NCBI GenBank assembly: GCA_044464485.1
Contig: JBIQLG010000001.1
Span: 248,001-312,000, forward strand
Origin: Terrimesophilobacter sp044464485
GTDB lineage: Bacteria > Actinomycetota > Actinomycetes > Actinomycetales > Microbacteriaceae
DNA length: 64,000 bases
Direction: 5' to 3'
Below are positions 43,885-52,817 of the stretch, piece after piece. The notes under the pieces are model-generated. The model searched no databases and was not told the origin of the DNA. It saw only the letters and a program-made list of their open reading frames with translations. Within the stretch, counting starts at the first letter, position 1. Each line of letters starts with the position of its first letter. The position numbers were made by a program, and so were the translations under genes.

Positions 43885-44802
43885 GTGGTATTCACCGTGA
43901 TTGAGTTCCGCGGAGTTTCCAAGAGCTACGCCGACGGTACGCGAGCGGTCGAAAACTTCAACCTCGTTATCCCCTCGCGAAAAACCACTGTGCTCGTGGG
44001 CTCCTCCGGCTGCGGCAAAACAACGCTGTTGAGAATGATCAATAGAATGGTCGATCCGACTGAAGGAATGATCGAGATCGACGGAGTCGACGTGGCGAGC
44101 CTTTCGCCGGTGAAACTTCGCAGGAGCATTGGCTACGTCATGCAGAATTCGGGGCTGCTCCCGCACCGCAGGGTCATCGATAACGTGGCCACGGTTCCGC
44201 TCCTGGAAGGGGTTCCCAAACGCGTCGCGCACGAACAGGCGCTGGAGCTCCTCGACACGGTGGGGCTTGATCGTTCCCTCGCGCGGCGCTATCCGAACCA
44301 GCTTTCTGGCGGTCAACAGCAGCGGGTCGGTGTTGCACGAGGGCTGGCGGTCGATCCGAACATCCTCCTCATGGACGAACCGTTCGGCGCGGTGGATCCG
44401 ATAGTGCGGTCCGACCTGCAGCAGGAGCTCATCCGTTTGCAGCAGGAACTGGGCAAGACCGTCGTCTTCGTGACGCATGACATCGATGAGGCATTTCTAC
44501 TCGGCGATCAGGTGGTCATTCTTCGGGAGGGTGCGCACATCGAACAGCAGGGCGCCCCGAGTGAGATCCTCGCGAACCCCGCAACCGAATTCGTCGCAAG
44601 CTTCATAGGAGCAGGTCGCGGAAAGCGCAGGCTGTCGGTGGATTCCAGCGTCACATCGCATGGCGACGATCTTGTGCTCGTGGATGGCTCAGGAAACGCG
44701 GCGGGGGTCGTGGATGCTCCCGGTGGCGTGATCGCGGGCGCCACGAGCAGCCCGAAGTCGCGAAGCATCTCCAACAAGTCAGATCAGGCGGGCGACGCCT
44801 GA
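43885..44802 (+). CDS. Osmoprotectant ABC transporter ATP-binding protein (OpuC/OsmV type)
   Basis: This 305-residue ATPase energises a second compatible-solute importer. It has Walker A GSSGCGKTT (~34-42), signature LSGGQQQR (~137-144) and Walker B ILLMDEPFGAVD, followed by the switch FVTHDIDEA. Unlike the first importer's ATPase it has no CBS domains, only a ~60-residue Ser/Gly-rich tail. GTG 43885 has GAGGA 4 nt upstream; GTG 43897 is an alternative. The TGA overlaps the first permease start (TGATG). Confidence 0.93.
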   Translation: MVFTVIEFRGVSKSYADGTRAVENFNLVIPSRKTTVLVGSSGCGKTTLLRMINRMVDPTEGMIEIDGVDVASLSPVKLRRSIGYVMQNSGLLPHRRVIDNVATVPLLEGVPKRVAHEQALELLDTVGLDRSLARRYPNQLSGGQQQRVGVARGLAVDPNILLMDEPFGAVDPIVRSDLQQELIRLQQELGKTVVFVTHDIDEAFLLGDQVVILREGAHIEQQGAPSEILANPATEFVASFIGAGRGKRRLSVDSSVTSHGDDLVLVDGSGNAAGVVDAPGGVIAGATSSPKSRSISNKSDQAGDA

Positions 44803-45479
44803 TGCAGTGGCTATGGGAGAACCGTGATCTGGTCCTCGGCCTGTCGCTCGAACACGTGCGACTGTGCGCAATCCCGATCATTGTTGGTTTCATAGCCTGC
44901 ATACCGCTGGGGTGGCTCGCGAACCGTTTCCGAATGACGCGCGCAATACAACTCGCACTTTTTGGGATACTCTTTACAATTCCGTCGCTCGCCCTCTTCG
45001 TCACGCTGCCGTCCGTACTCGGAACCAAAATTTTGAACCCGATAAACGTCGTGGTTGCGCTCACGATCTACGCGATAGCGATCATGGTTCGGGGCGCGGC
45101 AGATGCATTTGCGTCGGTGTCTCAGGACGTCATCCGGTCGGCAACCGCCGTTGGATATTCCTCTCGTTCCCGGTTCTGGACGGTGGAGTTTCCGTTGGCA
45201 GGGCCCGTGCTGCTCGCAAACCTGCGGGTTGTTTCCGTGACGACGGTGAGCCTGCTGAGCGTGGGTGCGCTCGTCGGGAACGGCGCCCTGGGCTATCTGT
45301 TCATTAACGGATATCAGCGAAACTTCCCCACGGAAGTCATGATCGGGATCGTTTTTACCCTCATCATCGCTATTGCGTTCGACCAGATCTTGGTATTGAT
45401 CGGAAAACTCCTCATGCCGTGGGCCAGAGGCACGAAAGAGACCTCGCGCGCCTCTCTCGTGACGGGAGGTGCTGCGTGA
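44802..45479 (+). CDS. Osmoprotectant ABC transporter permease 1
   Basis: A 225-residue permease with about five to six hydrophobic helices and the cytoplasmic EAA-type loop DVIRSATAVGYSSRSRFW. It belongs to the OpuCB/OsmW type, distinct from the ProW-type in the first operon because it is short and paired with a second permease. The ATG overlaps the ATPase stop, and its own TGA overlaps the next gene, so the operon is fully coupled. Confidence 0.92.
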   Translation: MQWLWENRDLVLGLSLEHVRLCAIPIIVGFIACIPLGWLANRFRMTRAIQLALFGILFTIPSLALFVTLPSVLGTKILNPINVVVALTIYAIAIMVRGAADAFASVSQDVIRSATAVGYSSRSRFWTVEFPLAGPVLLANLRVVSVTTVSLLSVGALVGNGALGYLFINGYQRNFPTEVMIGIVFTLIIAIAFDQILVLIGKLLMPWARGTKETSRASLVTGGAA

Positions 45480-46216
45480 TGCTGTTTCTGGACGCCATAG
45501 CCTTCATTTTCGATCCCGCGAATCTCATGGGAGAGAAGGGGATCCTGCCGCGGCTGCTGGATCACCTTCTCTATACCGGGCTGAGTCTGGGTGTCGCGTT
45601 GCTCATCGGTATCCCGGTCGGCCTGCTCATCGGGCACACCGGCAAGGGAAAGAATCTTGTCATAGCGCTCACGGGAGCGTTCCGCGCACTTCCCACGTTC
45701 GGGCTCCTGCTGTTCATCATCCTGTTCACGGGACTCGGTTTGTGGCCTCTGTTGTCGGTCCTGGCCATTCTCGCCATTCCGCCCATCATCGCGGGAGCCT
45801 ATTCCGGGCTCGATTCCGTGAACCGCGAGACCATAGATTCGGCGCGCGCGATAGGGATGACCGAGTGGCAGATCCTAGGCAAAGTCGAATTACCGCTAGC
45901 CTTGCCGCTCATCCTGGGCGGCATCCGTTCCGCAACGCTCCAAATCATTGCCACGGCGACGATTGCGGCCTACGTGGGGCTCACCGGACTCGGCCGTTTT
46001 CTCATTGAGGGTCTCGCGTACCACGATTACACGATCGCTTTTGCCGGCGCCATTTTGGTGGCGGCTCTGGCGCTGGCGGCAGACGGGCTACTGGCCGTCA
46101 TTCAAAAACTTGTTGTCCCGCATGGGGTGTCCCGCGGGTCAGCACGCACAACCCGGAGGTCAAGATTCAACATTTGGCCCGCCGTTAGGACCGGGACACC
46201 CATCACAGGAGGTTGA
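45476..46216 (+). CDS. Osmoprotectant ABC transporter permease 2
   Basis: The 246-residue partner permease carries ETIDSARAIGMTEWQILGKVELP, the ATPase-contacting loop. Helices are comparable to permease 1. GTG 45476 and ATG 45479 are equally plausible starts; GGGAGG lies 6 or 9 nt upstream. Its C-terminal ~30 residues are basic and lie outside the membrane. The binding-protein gene starts 4 bp later. Confidence 0.92.
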   Translation: MMLFLDAIAFIFDPANLMGEKGILPRLLDHLLYTGLSLGVALLIGIPVGLLIGHTGKGKNLVIALTGAFRALPTFGLLLFIILFTGLGLWPLLSVLAILAIPPIIAGAYSGLDSVNRETIDSARAIGMTEWQILGKVELPLALPLILGGIRSATLQIIATATIAAYVGLTGLGRFLIEGLAYHDYTIAFAGAILVAALALAADGLLAVIQKLVVPHGVSRGSARTTRRSRFNIWPAVRTGTPITGG

Positions 46217-46220
46217 AAAA

Positions 46221-47147
46221 ATGCAATCACACATCACACGACGAATCATCGCGGGAATAGCCGCCGTGGGGCTCACCGCGAGCCTGGCGGCATGCGCGTC
46301 GGGAAACCCGATGGGCGGCGACTCGAAGCCGGAGCTCGGTTCACTGACGGTCGGTTCGCAAGGCTTCGCGGAAAGCGACATTCTTGCGCAGTTGTACGGA
46401 CAGGTCCTGGCCGCGAACGGCTACAAGATCGATTACGCACCTTCCATCGGTTCACGAGAGACGTTCATTCCCGCGCTCCAGGATGGATCGATCGATCTCA
46501 TTCCGGACTACGCCGGGAACCTTTTGTACGGCGCTGACCCGAAAGCCACCGCCACGTCGACCGCAGACGTGATGGCGGCGCTGCCTGCCGCGCTCAAACC
46601 ATTGAAGCTGAAAACCGCGGACCCGGCGCAAGCCGAAGACGCTGATGCACTCGTCGTAACAAAAGAGTTTGCCGAGGCAAATAATCTCGAGAGCATCGGC
46701 GATCTGGCACCGATAGCGTCCACGATTACGATCGGGGCAAATACGGAATTCGAAGGACGCTCGTACGGGCGGTCGGGGCTCGAATCCGTTTACGGTGTCA
46801 CGGGTTGGAAGTTCAAGGCGATTGACGACTACGGCGGGCCGGGCACCTTGAGCGACCTGCTCAAGGGAAACATTCAGGTCGCGGACATCTACACCACGAC
46901 GCCCTCAATCGCGCAGAACGACCTCGTGGTTCTGAAGGACCCGAAGCACCTGATTGCGGCGCAAAACATTGTGCCGCTGTTCAACGAAGCGTCGTACAGC
47001 GTTGGCGTGGCCAACCTCGTGAACCTCGTGTCCAACAAGCTCACGACGGAAGATCTCATGAAGCTCAATGAGATCAGCGCGGGCGACTCCAAGCCGTCGC
47101 CGGAGAAGGTGGCGAAGGACTGGCTGACGGAAAAGGGTTTGATCTAG
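46221..47147 (+). CDS. Osmoprotectant ABC transporter substrate-binding lipoprotein (OpuCC/OsmX type)
   Basis: The 308-residue receptor has a lipoprotein signal peptide (RRIIAGIAAVGLTASLAAC, Cys at ~25) with the AGGAGG Shine-Dalgarno 8 nt upstream. The mature domain has the OpuAC-type opening SQGFAESDILAQLYG and DLIPDYAGNLLYG, typical of OpuCC/ProX-like receptors for choline, carnitine or betaines. The NLVNLVSNKLTTEDL run marks the C-terminal lobe. It completes an ATPase-permease-permease-receptor operon separate from the ProU-like one at 8.7 kb. Confidence 0.93.
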   Translation: MQSHITRRIIAGIAAVGLTASLAACASGNPMGGDSKPELGSLTVGSQGFAESDILAQLYGQVLAANGYKIDYAPSIGSRETFIPALQDGSIDLIPDYAGNLLYGADPKATATSTADVMAALPAALKPLKLKTADPAQAEDADALVVTKEFAEANNLESIGDLAPIASTITIGANTEFEGRSYGRSGLESVYGVTGWKFKAIDDYGGPGTLSDLLKGNIQVADIYTTTPSIAQNDLVVLKDPKHLIAAQNIVPLFNEASYSVGVANLVNLVSNKLTTEDLMKLNEISAGDSKPSPEKVAKDWLTEKGLI

Positions 47148-47166
47148 TTCCCGGCAGTTCCCTGCA

Positions 47167-47844
47167 TCACGGAAGGTCCTCCCGGGTGGTGGCATCGCCA
47201 TCGCCCGGGAGTTCCATGTGGCGACGCTGGTTGCGTGCCAACAACATCCGAACAAGGAAGACGACGACGAGGAATCCCGCAATAATTCCGACGAAGACGT
47301 AGCCGGCGCCGTGAAGGGTTCCCGAAAGCTCGCGGTAGGTACCGGCCGCCGCCCACCCGACGGAGGCATACGTCGCGGCCCAAATAAGGCACGCGGGAAG
47401 AGTCCAATACAAAAACTTCCGGTACCGCATTGTGCTCATGCCGACGGTGAGCGGGATGAGGGAGTGAAAGACGGGCAGGAAACGGGAAACGAAGACGGCG
47501 ATTCCGCCGCGCCGATCGAGATAGTTCTCGGCCCTCATCCAGTTCTCGTATCCGACGCGCTGCCCGAGCCGACTCGCGCGAATCTTCGGGCCGAAGTACC
47601 GACCGAGGGCAAAACCGATGGATTCGCCCGCGAGAGAGCCCGCCACGATGGCGACGACGAGAAACACGTATTGCACCCAGTTTTCGACGCCCGTGCTCGC
47701 GACGATCACTACAGTGTCTCCGGGGACGATGAGCCCAATCAGGATCGAGGTTTCCAGCAGCATCCCGACGCCGGCAAGCAGCGTACGCAATACCGGGTCG
47801 ACATTCTGGACGAGGTCGAGCAACCAGGTGAGTACATCGTTCAC
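47167..47844 (-). CDS. DedA family membrane protein
   Basis: This 225-residue protein has several hydrophobic helices and the DedA motifs LIPLTVGMSTM and GRYFGPK. DedA proteins act in lipid scrambling or transport of undecaprenyl-phosphate or similar lipids. GTG 47844 overlaps the pabC stop as GTGA and has GGAGAT about 9 nt upstream. An upstream ORF extension would run into pabC and is not used. It is translationally coupled to pabC, an unusual pairing without functional logic. Confidence 0.88.
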   Translation of the reverse strand: MNDVLTWLLDLVQNVDPVLRTLLAGVGMLLETSILIGLIVPGDTVVIVASTGVENWVQYVFLVVAIVAGSLAGESIGFALGRYFGPKIRASRLGQRVGYENWMRAENYLDRRGGIAVFVSRFLPVFHSLIPLTVGMSTMRYRKFLYWTLPACLIWAATYASVGWAAAGTYRELSGTLHGAGYVFVGIIAGFLVVVFLVRMLLARNQRRHMELPGDGDATTREDLP

Positions 47845-48665
47845 TGGATATGATCTCCAATCGGTGCCCGCAGTGCATCTCGGCGATCGCGCCACGCTCC
47901 GATTCTGCCGGGCTTTTCTGCGAGTTGCGGCCCGCCGAGCCAGCTCGTCACCATTCGAATGCCGTGCAGCGCGTTGAGCGCCCACACTTCGCAGCCATCC
48001 AGATCGGAAGGTTCAACGGATTCGCGCCGTGTTTCGTAGCCCATTGCGGCAGCCAGCGTGAACAGGCTCTTTGCGGTGATGCTGTCAACTCGCGCAAATT
48101 CGGCGAAGTCTTCCTGCAGCGGCGGTGCGCAGAGCGCCTCGCCGCGCCACCACACTATTGCGTTCGTTGCGCCATCGATGATCCGGCCATTTTTGGTCAG
48201 AATAACTGCGTCATCGGCTCCTGCGTGCTGTGCGTCAGTTCGCACGGAAACGAGGGCCTCGAGATCTGGCCCTTTGACCCCGGGCTCTGAGCGCGGATCC
48301 GGGCCCGAATGCGTGGCGAGAACGACCGCGCGCGTCAGTTGGGGAGCGCTGCGAAGGCGAAAGGCGAGGTGAGCGCTGTCGGGCGTCACGCGAAGTTCAC
48401 ATCGCGGGAACCACTGATCCTCGGGAGGGATGAGGGAGAGTGCCCAGTGCCACATCGCTCTCGCATCTTCCATCGTCGGACGCGTTCGCAGCGACGGTCG
48501 CGACACTGCAGCAAGAAACCGCTCTTCGTGAAGTCCAAGGCCAAACGCCCTGCCCTCGCTGACCAGAAACGAGTCCGCGGCCGCGATGGTGTGCTCGCTG
48601 GGATCGCAATAGTCGACCGGAACAAGCTGACCGTCACCCCAGCGGTAGAGGGTCGCGATACTCAT
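47841..48665 (-). CDS. pabC: Aminodeoxychorismate lyase (class IV aminotransferase fold)
   Basis: The enzyme releases p-aminobenzoate and pyruvate from aminodeoxychorismate in folate synthesis. The 274-residue protein has the class IV PLP pattern: Lys in GVKGPDLEALV as the PLP lysine, GADDAVILTKNGRI and DGATNAIVWW, followed by SITAKSLFTLA. Branched-chain or D-amino acid aminotransferases share the fold, but divergence from pabB 11 bp away supports PabC. ATG 48665 has TAATCT 6 nt upstream, consistent with a leaderless start. Confidence 0.85.
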   Translation of the reverse strand: MSIATLYRWGDGQLVPVDYCDPSEHTIAAADSFLVSEGRAFGLGLHEERFLAAVSRPSLRTRPTMEDARAMWHWALSLIPPEDQWFPRCELRVTPDSAHLAFRLRSAPQLTRAVVLATHSGPDPRSEPGVKGPDLEALVSVRTDAQHAGADDAVILTKNGRIIDGATNAIVWWRGEALCAPPLQEDFAEFARVDSITAKSLFTLAAAMGYETRRESVEPSDLDGCEVWALNALHGIRMVTSWLGGPQLAEKPGRIGAWRDRRDALRAPIGDHIQ

Positions 48666-48679
48666 AGAGTTAGATTATG
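48663..48679. promoter_or_regulatory. Divergent leaderless start region of pabC and pabB
   Basis: The two ATGs (48665 minus, 48677 plus) are only 11 bp apart. The plus strand has TAGAGT (48665-48670) 6 nt before ATG 48677. The minus strand has TAATCT (48676-48671) 6 nt before ATG 48665. Each -10 box overlaps or touches the other gene's start, so the two transcripts would be leaderless and mutually exclusive in promoter binding. Confidence 0.5.
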
Positions 48680-50068
48680 CGCCGCCAGGTGATCTCGACA
48701 CGATTCGAGCGCTGGGTCGATCCCGCAGCGTGTTTTGCGGCGCTGTTCGCAGAGGGTGAACTCGCGTTTTGGCTTGATTCGGGAGTGCATTCGGCCTCGG
48801 GGATGAGTTGCATGGGAATCGGCTCGGCCTCGGTCATTGAGCGGGACGGCCGACTCCATCACTGGCCGTCGCAGGAGCGCAGCACAGGGTCGATCCTCGA
48901 ATTTCTTCGGCGGGAGCAAGCCAGTGGAATAACGCGTGACCAGAACCGGACGCCCTTTCCTCTGGGCTGGATCGGGTGGTTGGGATACGAGCTGCACGAA
49001 GCGACGCTGGGTACCGACATCCGTCGGGAGTCCCGATACCCGGATGCCGCATTCCTGCGCGCCGACCGGGCGATCGTGTTCGATCACGGTCAGCGTACAG
49101 TTTCCTTGGTTGCCCTGGGGGACTCGTGGTCCGGTGAATTGCGTGAGTGGCTCACCCGCACGACGGCAACGCTGGAAACGCTTTCTCCAGCGGACCGGAG
49201 TCCGCGCACCGCGGAGGCCGTCCGGCCCCGGGAGAAGCCCTCGCCCGTGTGGGCATATTCCGATACCGAATATCTGAACATGATCGCCGACTGTCAGGAA
49301 GCCATCAGGGCAGGCGACGCTTATCAGCTGTGTTTGACCACGGAAGTTCGGTGCGACATCCGGCCTGAACCTGTCGAAACCTATTTGCGCTTGCGGGAGC
49401 TGAGCCCCAGCCATCATGGCGGATTTCTTCGGATCGGGGGAGTGAGCCTTCTGAGCGCGTCGCCCGAAAAGTTTCTGACCGTGACCGCACGCGGCGAGGT
49501 CGAGTCCAGACCCATTAAAGGGACGCGCCGGCGTGGCGCTACGCCGGACGAAGACGAGTCCCTGATTCAGGAGCTCCGTGCGAGCGGCAAAGAACAGGCA
49601 GAGAACATCATGATCGTTGACCTGGTCCGCAACGACTTTTCGCGCGTGTGCGAACTGGGAACAGTGGCGGCACATCAGATTCTCGCCGTCGAAACCTACG
49701 CGCAAGTGCACCAATTGGTGAGCACTGTCCGTGGCACTTTGGAACCCGGCCGGGATGCCGTGGATGCTGTGGTTGCGTGTTTTCCCGCCGGTTCCATGAC
49801 GGGCACGCCGAAGCTCAGCGCCGTGCGCATACTCGATGGGCTCGAGCGTCGCCCGCGAGGCATTTACTCGGGCGCGTGGGGGTACTTCGGGTGGGATGGA
49901 AGCGTGGACCTCGCCATGACCATTCGCAGCATCGTGCTCGACTCTGGCGGCGCGACGATCGGGACAGGCGGGGGCATCACGGCACTTTCAGTCCCGAGCG
50001 AAGAACTTGAGGAGACTCGGATCAAGGCGACTGCGCTACTTCGCGCTCTCGGATTGGTAGCCTTGTAG
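48677..50068 (+). CDS. pabB: Aminodeoxychorismate synthase component I
   Basis: PabB makes 4-amino-4-deoxychorismate from chorismate and ammonia. The 463-residue protein has the chorismate-binding core: GDAYQLCLTTEVR, SRPIKGTRRRG with the acceptor lysine of the PIKGT motif, ENIMIVDLVRNDF, and CFPAGSMTGTPKLSAVRILDGLE, which separate it from anthranilate synthase TrpE (typically PIAGT). No PabA glutaminase is fused or adjacent; another glutaminase must supply it. It diverges from pabC. No separate ribosome-binding site is seen. Confidence 0.93.
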   Translation: MRRQVISTRFERWVDPAACFAALFAEGELAFWLDSGVHSASGMSCMGIGSASVIERDGRLHHWPSQERSTGSILEFLRREQASGITRDQNRTPFPLGWIGWLGYELHEATLGTDIRRESRYPDAAFLRADRAIVFDHGQRTVSLVALGDSWSGELREWLTRTTATLETLSPADRSPRTAEAVRPREKPSPVWAYSDTEYLNMIADCQEAIRAGDAYQLCLTTEVRCDIRPEPVETYLRLRELSPSHHGGFLRIGGVSLLSASPEKFLTVTARGEVESRPIKGTRRRGATPDEDESLIQELRASGKEQAENIMIVDLVRNDFSRVCELGTVAAHQILAVETYAQVHQLVSTVRGTLEPGRDAVDAVVACFPAGSMTGTPKLSAVRILDGLERRPRGIYSGAWGYFGWDGSVDLAMTIRSIVLDSGGATIGTGGGITALSVPSEELEETRIKATALLRALGLVAL

Positions 50069-50145
50069 CTCGGGTTTCGATGCGCTCGTGCTCATCGACT
50101 ATCAATGGCGATCACCCGTCACCTCCAGCACAAAGAGAGACCGCC

Positions 50146-52674
50146 GTGGCACATCATCGGGATGACGATACGTCCGCATACGACATTGCGAAAATCCAGG
50201 AGAAATGGCTCGCCAAATGGGATGAGCTTGACCCGTTTCGCGTGGACAGTGCCGACGATGATCGTCCGCGAAAATATGTGCTCGACATGTTTCCGTATCC
50301 GTCGGGCGACCTTCACATGGGGCACGCTGAGGCATATGCATTCGGGGACATCGTCGCGCGTTACTGGCGCCAGCAGGGGTTCAACGTGCTGCACCCCATC
50401 GGCTGGGACTCGTTCGGCCTGCCTGCAGAAAACGCCGCGATCGAGCGCGGAATCGACCCGCGCGGCTGGACTTACGACAACATCGCGCAGCAAAAGCGCA
50501 GCATGAAGTTGTACGCGACATCCTTCGACTGGAGTCGCGTTTTGCACACGAGCGATCCCGAATATTACCGCTGGAATCAGTGGCTTTTTCTCACCCTCTT
50601 TGAGAAGGGGCTCGCATACCGCAAGGCATCCTGGGTGAACTGGTGTCCCAAAGACCAGACGGTGCTCGCCAATGAGCAAGTGATCGATGGTGCGTGCGAA
50701 CGTTGCGGAACGATCGCTGTCAAGAAGAAGCTCACGCAGTGGTACTTCAAGATCACCGATTACGCCGACAGGTTGCTCGATGACCTCGACCAGCTCGAAG
50801 GATCGTGGCCGCACAAAGTCATTGCGATGCAGCGAAACTGGATTGGCCGGTCAGTGGGTGCTGACGTGGACTTCGTGATTGACGGGCGCGCAGAACCGTT
50901 GACCGTGTTCACCACGCGTCCGGACACACTGTTCGGTGCCACGTTCATGGTCGTTGCGCCGGACTCGGAGCTGGCCGCCGAATTGGTCTCCGATGCCAGC
51001 CCCGAGGTGCGCTCGGCATTCGACGAGTACCTCGCCAAGGTTCAGAAGAGCACGGAAATCGAGCGCCAGGATGCGTCGCGGGCCAAAACGGGTGTGTTTC
51101 TGGATCGATACGCCATCAATCCCGTCAATGGGGAGAGGGTTCCCATCTGGGCGGCAGATTATGTTCTCGCCGACTACGGGCACGGTGCCATCATGGCGGT
51201 ACCCGCCCACGACCAGCGCGACCTGGATTTCGCTCTGGCATTCGGCTTGCCCGTGCGCGTGGTCGTGGACACGAGCTCGCGCGATTCAGACGCCGTCAGT
51301 GAGTCCACGGTCGCTGGCGAGCACGACCCGGTCGAAAGCGGCCAGGCGCTCTTCGGTGACGGCACGCTCATCAATTCGGGTCCGCTCAATGGTCTGAGCA
51401 AGAGTGATGCAATTGACCGCATGATCGAGATTCTTTCCGAAGCGGGCACGGGAAGGCCGGCGCGCAACTTTCGCCTGCGCGACTGGTTGATATCGCGCCA
51501 GCGCTACTGGGGAACGCCCATTCCGATCATTCACGGTCACGACGGCGAGCTCATTCCGGTTCCCGCCGATCAGCTTCCTCTGGAGTTGCCGACATCGGAG
51601 GGACTCGATCTCACGCCGAAGGGGACCTCTCCCCTCGGCGGCGACGAAGAATGGATGTCGGTCGCGAATCCGATTGACGGCACTCCCGCGCGTCGGGACC
51701 CGGACACCATGGACACGTTCGTCGATAGTTCATGGTATTTTCTGCGATTCCTCAATCCGCACGATGCGACGCGCGCTTTCGATCCCGAGGAGGTGGCGAA
51801 GTGGGCTCCGGTTGATCAGTACGTCGGCGGTGTCGAGCACGCCATCCTGCATTTGTTATACGCGCGTTTCATTACCAAAGTGCTCTACGACCTCGGGTAC
51901 GTCACGTTCACAGAGCCATTCAGCGCGCTGCTGAATCAGGGAATGGTGCTCTCCGGCGGCTCCAAGATGAGCAAGCGGTCCGGAGGAGTGAGTTTCAGCG
52001 GCGAAGTTGCCGAGCACGGCGTCGACAGCATCCGGCTCACTCTCGCCTTTGCCGGTCCGCCGGAAGACGCCATCAACTGGGAGGATCTTTCGCCCGCGGC
52101 GTCGGCGCGATTCCTTGCGCGCGCGTGGCGACTGGCTACGGATGTGTCGAGTGCTCCGGGAACGGCACCGGATGACGGCGATGTGAGTTTGCGCAAGCAC
52201 ACGCATCGCTTCCTCGCCGATACGCCCGCACTCGCGGAGTCTCTGAAGTTCAATGTCGTGATTGCCAGAATCATGGACCTCGTGAATGTAACGCGCAAAG
52301 CGATCGACAGCGGGTCCGGCCCGGCAGACGGCGCCGTGCGCGAGGCCGTGGAAGTCATCACGATTGCGCTCAGTCTTTTTGCCCCGTACACGGCGGAAGA
52401 AATGTGGGAAAAGCTGGGGTATGAGCCGACGGTCGCGTTTGCCGGTTGGCGGAAGCCGGAACCGGATCTTCTCATCCAGGAGTCGGTGACATGCGTCGTG
52501 CAGGTTGATGGCAAGCTTCGCGACCGGCTCGACGTCAGCCCGGATGCCACGGAAGAAGAGCTTGAGGCGGCAGCGCGTGCGCTTCCCTCGGTCGGCAGAG
52601 CGGTCGGGGATGCGGAAATAGCGAGGGTGATAGTACGCGCCCCGCGCCTGGTGAACGTCGTCACGCGACACTGA
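50146..52674 (+). CDS. leuS: Leucyl-tRNA synthetase
   Basis: LeuS charges tRNA-Leu. The HIGH-equivalent HMGH is near residues 57-60 and the KMSKS-equivalent KMSKR near 607-611, with the CP1 editing domain between. The catalytic core has PSGDLHMGHAEAYAFGD and SFGLPAENAA. GTG 50146 gives the usual VAHHRDDDTS start; an ORF extension to 50080 is unlikely. A GAGAGA purine stretch lies 5-10 nt upstream. At 842 residues it is normal. No T-box is visible before it. A tandem repeat follows the stop. Confidence 0.96.
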   Translation: MAHHRDDDTSAYDIAKIQEKWLAKWDELDPFRVDSADDDRPRKYVLDMFPYPSGDLHMGHAEAYAFGDIVARYWRQQGFNVLHPIGWDSFGLPAENAAIERGIDPRGWTYDNIAQQKRSMKLYATSFDWSRVLHTSDPEYYRWNQWLFLTLFEKGLAYRKASWVNWCPKDQTVLANEQVIDGACERCGTIAVKKKLTQWYFKITDYADRLLDDLDQLEGSWPHKVIAMQRNWIGRSVGADVDFVIDGRAEPLTVFTTRPDTLFGATFMVVAPDSELAAELVSDASPEVRSAFDEYLAKVQKSTEIERQDASRAKTGVFLDRYAINPVNGERVPIWAADYVLADYGHGAIMAVPAHDQRDLDFALAFGLPVRVVVDTSSRDSDAVSESTVAGEHDPVESGQALFGDGTLINSGPLNGLSKSDAIDRMIEILSEAGTGRPARNFRLRDWLISRQRYWGTPIPIIHGHDGELIPVPADQLPLELPTSEGLDLTPKGTSPLGGDEEWMSVANPIDGTPARRDPDTMDTFVDSSWYFLRFLNPHDATRAFDPEEVAKWAPVDQYVGGVEHAILHLLYARFITKVLYDLGYVTFTEPFSALLNQGMVLSGGSKMSKRSGGVSFSGEVAEHGVDSIRLTLAFAGPPEDAINWEDLSPAASARFLARAWRLATDVSSAPGTAPDDGDVSLRKHTHRFLADTPALAESLKFNVVIARIMDLVNVTRKAIDSGSGPADGAVREAVEVITIALSLFAPYTAEEMWEKLGYEPTVAFAGWRKPEPDLLIQESVTCVVQVDGKLRDRLDVSPDATEEELEAAARALPSVGRAVGDAEIARVIVRAPRLVNVVTRH

Positions 52675-52676
52675 GT

Positions 52677-52746
52677 CGTCCCCACAAGCAACCCGTCCCT
52701 CACAGGCAACTCGTCCCCACAAGCAACTCGTCCCTCACAGGCAACT
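52677..52746. repeat. Tandem repeat directly after leuS
   Basis: Four units alternate between CGTCCCCACAAGCAAC[C/T] (17 bp; 52677-52693, 52712-52728) and CGTCCCTCACAGGCAACT (18 bp; 52694-52711, 52729-52746), making two 35-bp repeats that differ by one base. The array starts 3 bp after the leuS stop. It does not code in continuous frame and looks like an unstable microsatellite-like array. Confidence 0.9.
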
Positions 52747-52817
52747 CGCTCCAAAAAAAGACACTGCGTCGGAGTGCGCTGCGAACCGATGGGCGCTGCA
52801 CCTTCTAGCGTCGCATC

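Noticed and set aside
52677..52746. Possible CRISPR remnant
   Set aside because: Units are contiguous with no unique spacers and no cas genes are present.
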